From Schistocephalus solidus (taxonomy: Eukaryota; Platyhelminthes; Cestoda; Diphyllobothriidea; Diphyllobothriidae), in assembly GCA_017591395.1 (NCBI GenBank), contig WEDG01000411.1, positions 124,001 to 188,000 of the forward strand: DNA of 64,000 nucleotides, in the 5' to 3' direction. Under the pieces are notes generated by a model. The model was given only the letters and a program-made list of their open reading frames with translations, ran no database searches and was not told the origin of the DNA. A program made the position numbers and the translations under genes. Within the stretch, counting starts at the first letter, position 1, and every line of letters begins with the position of its first letter. This document shows positions 57,991-64,000 of this stretch, in pieces.

Positions 57991-58874
57991 GAAGCGGTGG
58001 CACGGATCCTATCAGGGGAAAGGAATACCAGCAGGTCGGGAAGCACAGCCACCATTGAGAGTATTCCTCCCCCTCCCCCACCCACCAAAATAATGACCGT
58101 CATGCTTAAAAGTGAGTTTGGAAATTTAGTGGTTTAATTGACCTCTGCTATCGAACGTGGGTGTTCAGAAGAACGAATTAAAAGGGTTCTTCACCTTTAA
58201 CCCACGATATCGATCTCTTTGCCTTACCATGTTCAAGAAAGATGGTTTGCAACGTAAGACAACTGTACAGGTTGGGCTTACAAACAGAAGGTAACGATGC
58301 AGGGACACGTCTGTAAAGTTGCTAGTCTGTAGAACCGAAGGGTAAGATTAGGTCGGTTCTTTTTAACAGTGTGAAAGTGAATATGCTGAAGGGAAAAATT
58401 TAGGAGTTTCCACCTCCCCTCAGAAAAACAGTTTGGAGGTCGAATTTTTGCACAGTGGATTGACCGCAGCGAAAGGGTATGCGCAAAAAGCCAACAGTCA
58501 ACTTGGTCATTACTTAGATTCACTATGTCATAGTTCGCTAACCAGTTAAACTGCAATATTTTTGTGCTTCGCGCTGTATGATACGGCAGATTCACGTTGA
58601 CAGAGACGAATCACAGACGTCTGGGATTCTGATCGATGCAGCCGCCCCCCTAATTTCTGCCTTTTGGGTCCATATCCTGCACTCTTGCAGTCAAAAGCAC
58701 ACAGAAGAGGTGATCTCACATCTCAGCAGGAATAAAATGCCTACGAACGTTATACAATGAGACGATGTTTTGGCAGTTTTTTTAACCTGAACAATGCGAC
58801 AATGCTACGAGGCCACTGATTGCTGAGAACTGGCGCGCCAACTGCCTCGCAATATAACACAAATTAGAACAATG
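57991..58874. other. Intronic DNA, no feature recognised
   Basis: A poly-C-rich run (ctccccctcccccacccacc) at about 58067-58086 is the only low-complexity feature. Frames on either strand show no domain. Confidence 0.4.
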
Positions 58875-59065
58875 TTGCCGGCAGACATGAAGGAGACTGG
58901 AATAGCCATTTCTGGCTAGTAGTCCTCATCAACCATTCATACCAAAACCCCAGTTTTGCATCCGTTGATGTTGGTAGCCACACCCACGCCCTAAAATTTG
59001 AGCAACGGGGTTCGGTGTTCCATCGGGAGACTGGAATTAGCATTTTTGGTTTATAAAGGCATTCT
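58875..59065 (-). mobile_element. Truncated SINE copies in intron
   Basis: ttgccggcagacatgaagga, gactggaatagccatttctg and a ccccagttttgcatccgttg-like segment form the tail and body of the SINE. A second fragment, gggagactggaattagcatt, follows at about 59026-59045. The tRNA-like head is mostly lost. Confidence 0.6.
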
Positions 59066-59633
59066 CAATTAATCGTAGCCACCTAAAGATTTTTGCAACC
59101 TTTGGCTACAAGTCCAAGGAATAGCATCGAGGTATGGCGACCGTGAACTGCCATAGACATCTGGCGGAAAATGTTCAGACAGCATCGACGTTGGCTGGAA
59201 CAGACATGATCCACAAGAATATTTACGCTGATGTTCCCGTGGTCGAATCTGTGATTTAGACTTTCTAGAACATAACTCCACCGTAAATATCTACATTTCT
59301 TGGTCAATATCTGCTCGTCAGTTTTATCCTGAACTTTAACTTGGGGATCAGTCTGCACCCGAGAAACCTCCTGAAATGTCCCCAACAAGATCCGGTATGA
59401 TCACAGCTGTACCACGCAAATACCCTTAACTAATCGGCGTAGAAACTGCCTACTCTTCTCTAGACGTGGGCTGAAAAACCGTAGTGCGTGTCAGAGCTTA
59501 TGCGCATCTAGAAGAAAAATCCTTCTCACGAAAGACTAGTTGGGGCACGGTGCCTACGTTGTGCAAATTTAGTTCAGGCAGTGGAATTCATCGAGTCAAT
59601 AGCTGACTCATCGTAACTGGTATTTAGACCTAC

Positions 59634-60021
59634 CTGTTCGACAACGAAAATGGTGTAGGCAATTTTCTGATGCCGTAGAAACGGGTGTATGTGCTTGAGG
59701 AAGACGGTGAGATTGTCGTAGCGATCTCTGAAGGGCATAATGATGGCCACCGTCTGCTGAGCCCTGCAGTTCACTGGGTTCCAGACACCGCCTCCGCGGT
59801 GCTCAACCGCGGTAACATTGTCTAAAGGTGTAAGCTGATAGGGTGAGTCAAGTTTCAACTGATTGTGCAGTCCAAAGTACCGTGGCAAAGCGCCTTCTCC
59901 CCATTCCTGTTCCAGCTGCTCAAAGGTCACCGGGGACTGGTCTACCTTAAGGCGACGAACTAGAGGCAAGATATGCTCAGTGCAGTGAAATCGTGAGCAG
60001 GATACATGCGAGGATAAACAT
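59634..60021 (-). CDS. Beta-1,4-galactosyltransferase family, first exon in window
   Basis: A 388-base exon with acceptor tctctattacgcag before 60021 and donor CAG|GTAGGT at 59634/59633. The first base completes a codon from an unseen upstream exon (phase 2 intron), and it ends in phase 0. It encodes the start of the catalytic domain: H-C-T-E-H and N-P-V-N-C, whose cysteines match the first conserved disulfide, then V-A-I-I-M-P-F-R-D-R-Y-D-N-L and I-F-V-V-E-Q, the nucleotide-binding N-terminal strand. Two N-glycosylation sequons (N-V-T, N-L-T) are visible. The transmembrane anchor is not in this exon or elsewhere in the window. An apparent Met start at 60140 comes from the neighbouring SINE and is not the real start. 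Confidence 0.9.
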
Positions 60022-60047
60022 CTGCGTAATAGAGACAGAATAACAAT

Positions 60048-60205
60048 TTCGACAAAGATATGGGAGACTGGAATGGCCGTTTCCGGTTCATTAACCGTCA
60101 TCCGCCAGTCATACCCAACCCCAGGTGGTGGCCCACCCAAGGCTCAAACCCGCAACCTGTTGATCAGAAGTTAAACGCTCTAGCCATTGAGACACGGGCT
60201 CGTTG
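60048..60205 (-). mobile_element. SINE copy next to the exon acceptor
   Basis: Minus strand: gtgtctcaatggctagagcg (A box), gatcaacaggttgcgggttt (with the B box in ggtttgagcctt, decayed), body ggttaatgaaccggaaacgg and tail ccagtctcccatatctttgtc. Its tail ends about 27 bases before the acceptor AG at 60022, so the exon's polypyrimidine tract is unique sequence but the branch-point region may lie in or at the edge of the SINE. It is in the same orientation as the host gene. Confidence 0.85.
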
Positions 60206-60238
60206 TCTCACCTGTTTATGTTGGGAATATGGTCATTC

Positions 60239-60378
60239 GTTGATGAACACTCACTGATCATTAACTCTATTACTACCAGCCGACATGCAGCTGCTGGCGG
60301 GGTTCGATAATGATCCCCAAGGCAGAACGGGACGAGTGGGTTCCGTTAACGATCGGTGAGCCTTCATCAACGAATAAA
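60239..60378. repeat. 140-bp palindromic element
   Basis: The left arm cgttgatgaacactcactga (continuing tcattaac) and right arm gttaacgatcggtgagcctt (continuing catcaacg) are inverted copies with four mismatches in 28 bases. The loop is about 84 bases and carries a ggcggggttcgataatgatc segment, with a B-box-like look. The decayed relative is at 772-915. It resembles a small MITE. Both copies lie just upstream of the tRNA-like head of a minus-strand SINE. Confidence 0.75.
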
Positions 60379-60749
60379 ATCCTGCGTATGTGATCGAGGT
60401 ATGTACTGAAGTGGTAAATAAGACGTAGAGGTTCGCGCAGTTGTGACGTAACTGGGATTGATAGGTGTTTTGGTAGATTTGCATAATCCATTAAACCGAA
60501 TTGTTAAAAATCAGTGGCGTCTCCAACCACCTCAGCTAAGAGGCCCCGATCGGAACACACGAATTTAATTACAGCTGAGACAATTAGCTGCTCAACCTAC
60601 TGTAACTTGTGAAAACCGCTAGAACTGGGTCACATGAAGTATGCAAATCTGCCAAAATGAGCCTGGTAGTCATCGGCTTCGGTGGTGGTAAGCTAACTGT
60701 ACCAGAACGGTGGAGTAGGTTGGGTAAGTAAACTCAGGGCTACTGGTCA
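60379..60749. other. No gene recognised
   Basis: Upstream of the first visible galactosyltransferase exon. No transmembrane exon was found on the minus strand here. Frames over 60251-60491 belong to the palindromic element and its flank. Confidence 0.4.
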
Positions 60750-61220
60750 GTGCCTCCTAGCTCCGGTGTTGGCGGCACTTGCTGTCCTGGGTTCAAATCT
60801 CAACGAGGCCACCGAGTTTCTCACAATCGGATCATGCGAATAAGTTGGACTGAAAAAAATCTTAGGGCTCTAAACAAATACCATCGCCCTAGCCAAGTTT
60901 ACAACCAAGCACCAACTGGTTGCAGTCGTGAAAACCGACGTCAGTGAGTTGACTGTCTCAGTAGAGTGCAGACTGGTTTTAGTATTGAGTAGCTGCGATT
61001 CACAGAGTGACTACCACAGCTAGCCCCTAAAAGGGCCGCGTGGTAAATACGTTGGACCAACACGGGGCCCAAATAAGGGTGCAGTAGGCATTATTATTAT
61101 GTATGCGCTCGCAGTAAAAATGCCGAAACGTGGAGGTGCGCGTGCCCAGCAGGGGCAGGATCATGCCGCACCCCACTCTCCCACTCCGTGTGAGATGCTT
61201 CATCAGCGACAGACCCCGCC
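60750..61220 (+). repeat. Second tRNA-like repeat plus hairpin-family fragment
   Basis: Bases 60750-60840 carry a B-box-like gggttcaaatctcaac with a preceding ctactggtcagtgcc that could serve as an A box. From 61040 there is cgcgtggtaaatacgttgga, ccaacacggggcccaaataa and aatgccgaaacgtggagg, the same blocks as one arm of the hairpin at 63772-63990. It is probably one composite repeat. Confidence 0.5.
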
Positions 61221-61221
61221 T

Positions 61222-61400
61222 CCGGTCTTGACTATTTCTTGAAATTAGGCACAGGCGGGTAAGGGAAGAGAGTGCGGTAGATGCAGTGCAAGTATACGAT
61301 CACTTAAAACGAATTTGCGCACAAGTCACCATCCCTGCACTACCAGGCTGCGCAGCATACGGTTGACATCGTCTGATTACGACAGTAGAACCGACACCAC
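61222..61400 (+). repeat. Dispersed repeat copy
   Basis: Contains gcctccggtcttgactattt, gagagtgcggtagatgcagt, cacaagtcaccatccctgca and gcatacggttgacatcgtct in the family order. It continues from the hairpin-family fragment at 61040-61140, so the two are parts of one element. Confidence 0.7.
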
Positions 61401-63479
61401 ACCTATCGGTGACAGTAGATAGCAGTCAGACTTACGGAGGGCTAGGATAATTAGGTTAGACACGGATGAAGGGCTGCTCTGATAGGTGGATTGATGGAAG
61501 CCGGTGACGGAGCTGCGTTAACGACATCCGAGTCAAGTTGCGTTTTTCTTCATGCGGGCTAGACGAGTGAAATGGCAGTGTGAAGCCGAGTTGGAATGTT
61601 TTGCAAATTGAACTCAACCAGGTTTTTCAACTGCTTTTCGATCAAGTCGGCGTCACTAAATTATGATAACTGGGAGAATGGGTTTATTTTGACTACCACA
61701 ATAACATGTTCCCGGTACCAGTTAAGAGAAGGATAAAGACACCAGTCAGAGACGTGTATTCGGTTCACTGTCCGAGACCTCGACGCGCGGTCGTCCACCC
61801 AAAAGGGGGGATATGCGCGCAAATGCCCAAGTGCCACATGAGAGACAAGTACAGTCAGGTTACAGATTTTAATGGCGACTGTGATTGGCTGTCCCAAAGG
61901 CCGAATTCGTGCACTTTTCATTCGTTCGAAAACGTTAATCACATTATCCACAGTTTGCGCTAGAGAAGGAAGACCTAAGTGTTTGCAACACTACAAGCTA
62001 CCCCTTAGGGCAGCAACATACGAAGCAATGGCACAGCTTTGGAATCATTCTCGGAAGATGGCCATCGATGTATTATTACCTTTCTAGCTAAGCTTCCGCT
62101 GCTTAGTCCACTGGCAGCGGAATAAGTGGTCCGGGGACCTAGTAGAAGGAATATATATATATATATCGTTTCTCAAGAGTTTTCTATTGAAATAAATCCG
62201 AACAGCATTGTTCATACATAAGATGCATAAAATCTGCTTGACTAGTGTTTTAAACAAGAAAGATCTGGTTGCAATAAACCTTTACGAAGGAATCCTCGAT
62301 GTCACTAAAGTAATCGCTTGCTACATCACACTTCGAATTTCGCAACTTAACTCTATCGTTGATTTTGTAATAGATGGAATATAACTTGGTAAGTAAGTAA
62401 AAGAGATGGAATAACTGTAAAATAAAGTAAATACAAAGTCTTGTTTCCTCAAATATGCATTATAACAATGTGTTTAAGACTGTATTGAGCATTGAATAAA
62501 ACTCCTCGATGATATGCTGTGTAGATTTAATCGTTGCATAGAAGAAGCGCGTTTGTGTACATAATTTCAATGAATCTTGCCTAATATCTAAGAGAATATA
62601 AAGTTTTGAGGCTACGTCACTGTATGGGAGAAGTTATAAGGGATTAAATCTAAAATCCCCAGACAAAAATTCGATTTTTTTTTACTTCGTGGACGTCTAT
62701 TTTTCATGGAGAGGGTTCTGTAGCGCAAACCCCGCGACGGAGCAGGGATCACCTTAATGCCATTTTATTTTGCAATTGCAATAAATCCCTCATTCCGTGC
62801 GTTCCTCTATAAGTTAGTCAGTTTTAAAGAAGGATCGCGTGCCATAAAAACAATAAAGGGTACAAAGTTTTGATTTTTAATAAGGTCAAAGATACTGCCT
62901 TGCTTACCAAATTCAGGGAGCGAGCATGCTGCCTGAAACAAAATCGCAAAAAGAAAGGAATGGATGAACATTTATGAGGACATCAAACATCTTCGCTAGC
63001 CACACGGTCAGAAAACCTGTCTTCAGGGACAAACAGAAGATTTCTGCGCTTTGCTTATGCCCATAGTAAGAAAAAAAGGGCCATCACCTAGAAAGAAGGA
63101 TGACGACAGGTTTCATAAAGTTGAGAGGGTAGCGTTAGTTGACCAGTGCAGGAGAAGGACGTTGGCGTAACAATGGAGTAACCGCGGTCGTAGTTCCTAC
63201 TTCGTTCGAGCTCAGACTTTGTCGTAGTGTTATGGAAGCTGTAAATGTTATTAATCAGAAGAGGGGAGACACTCGCATACATGAGGATGCAATTATACCG
63301 TCAGTTTTCAGCCTTGAAAGCCACGAAAGCAAGGGCGTTTTGGTAGATTCAGACGATTCTGATTCATTATATTGTGGACTGTTCTGATTTGCCGAGGGGA
63401 CGAATGTCCCAGTATCGATGTCGCGCCCTACACCAGCCGACTGAGTTTTTTAACCAACAGACGCTGCGAGTGAGTGCAA
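61401..63479. other. No gene recognised
   Basis: Frames on opposite strands at 61661-61963 and 63088-63387 have no recognisable domain. The plus frame 63139-63387 has a D-S-D-D-S-D-like acidic end but no splice or family support. An (AT)n run is at 62150-62166. The missing 5' exon of the galactosyltransferase gene was not found here. Confidence 0.4.
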
Positions 63480-63720
63480 TAGTTGACACGGTTGAGCGCC
63501 ACCTAAACGGGTCGCGCGGTCGATGCGCCGGACCAACACGACAGTTCAACCGTCGTAGTCCGACGATGTCCACCGTATGCTCCATGGAGCAGGGACGGTG
63601 ACTTGCGAATGATTTAATTTAAAGTGATTTTAGACTTGCGCTGCATCTACCGCACTCTCTCCTCCTCCCCCACCTGAGCCCGGTGTCAAGACAGAGTCAA
63701 GAAGACCGGAGGCGGGAGAG
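63480..63720 (-). repeat. Dispersed repeat copy, minus orientation
   Basis: Reading minus: gactctgtcttgacaccggg, ctcaggtgggggaggaggag, agagtgcggtagatgcagcg, then caagtcaccgtccctgctcc and gcatacggtggacatcgtcg. This is the best preserved copy of the family in the window together with 54901-55150. Confidence 0.75.
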
Positions 63721-63771
63721 GACGCACGTGGCTGGCGCGGCTGGGCCCCCTAAGTCCTTGCCGCCCCTAGG

Positions 63772-63990
63772 CGTGCCACCACACCTCCATGTTCGGCATT
63801 TGTTATGGGAGCGCAACCCAAATAACGCCTGCCGTGCCCTAATGTGGCCCCCGTGTTGGTCCAACGCATCTACCACGTGGCCCGTTTAGGGAGCACCAGA
63901 CCAACACAGGGGCTAGATGAAGGTACGGCAGGCGTTATTTGGGTTGAGTTCCCATAATAAATGCCGAACGTCGATGAGGGCATGGTGTCA
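63772..63990. repeat. Long hairpin at the end of the dispersed repeat
   Basis: Plus-strand blocks catgttcggcatttgttatg, caacccaaataacgcctgcc and gtggcccccgtgttggtcc are followed by their inverse: gaccaacacaggggc, ggtacggcaggcgttatttg and cccataataaatgccgaacg. Arms are about 90-100 bases, with a loop of about 30 bases containing catctaccacgtggcccg. One arm also exists alone at 61040-61140. Confidence 0.8.
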
Positions 63991-64000
63991 CGCGTACGTG

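Noticed and set aside
57654..58103. 149-codon minus-strand frame with Gly-rich start
   Set aside because: It runs through a dispersed repeat with copies at five or more other places; no domain is present.
59574..60140. A 188-codon minus-strand frame starting with Met at 60140 as the true start of the galactosyltransferase
   Set aside because: The first 30 or so residues come from a SINE found elsewhere in the window, and a good 3' splice site lies at 60022. The frame also runs past the donor at 59634.
63139..63387. A coding exon with an acidic end
   Set aside because: No domain and no convincing splice sites; the opposite strand is equally open.

Overview
This looks like nuclear DNA of a parasitic flatworm, most likely a tapeworm of the diphyllobothriid type (Spirometra, Dibothriocephalus or Schistocephalus). 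That is an inference from three things: a spliced gene of animal type with very long introns, non-LTR and Penelope-like retroelements, and many copies of tRNA-derived short repeats. There are no bacterial operons, no ribosome binding sites and no long intact ORFs. No database search was possible.

Only one host gene is recognisable. It lies on the minus strand and encodes a beta-1,4-galactosyltransferase-family enzyme, closest in motif content to the BRE-4-like branch. Four exons can be placed by reading frame, splice sites and family motifs: 60021-59634, 57500-57313, 40102-39875 and 39444-39237 (stop). Together they give 336 residues covering the whole catalytic domain: both disulfide cysteine pairs, the DVD metal site, the flexible loop with EDDD, and the M-L-K-H metal site. 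The cytoplasmic/transmembrane exon is not found and is probably upstream of the window. The intron between exons 2 and 3 of this set is about 17.2 kb and is packed with repeats.

Layout. 0-5 kb: short repeats and a nearly perfect 1.2-kb inverted repeat. 5-9 kb: dispersed and duplicated repeats. 9.8-11.9 kb: a rearranged 5' part of an endonuclease/reverse-transcriptase retroelement. 13.8-16.4 kb: one copy of a 1.86-kb sequence whose inverted partner lies at 44.7-46.6 kb. 16.4-33.9 kb: AT-rich DNA with only a few short repeats and a degenerate telomere-like tract. 34-38 kb: a decayed CR1/Jockey-like LINE. 38-60 kb: the galactosyltransferase gene with its intronic load, namely a Penelope-like fragment with a GIY-YIG endonuclease, a 1.42-kb inverted repeat enclosing the second 1.86-kb copy, a nearly full-length 4.3-kb retroelement with a C-terminal zinc-finger tail, a 110-bp AG microsatellite and several copies of a dispersed repeat. 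60-64 kb: more short repeats and hairpin elements.

The identifiable retroelement ORFs in the big intron run on the strand opposite to the host gene. All retroelement ORFs seen here carry stops or frameshifts, so none appears autonomous in this copy.
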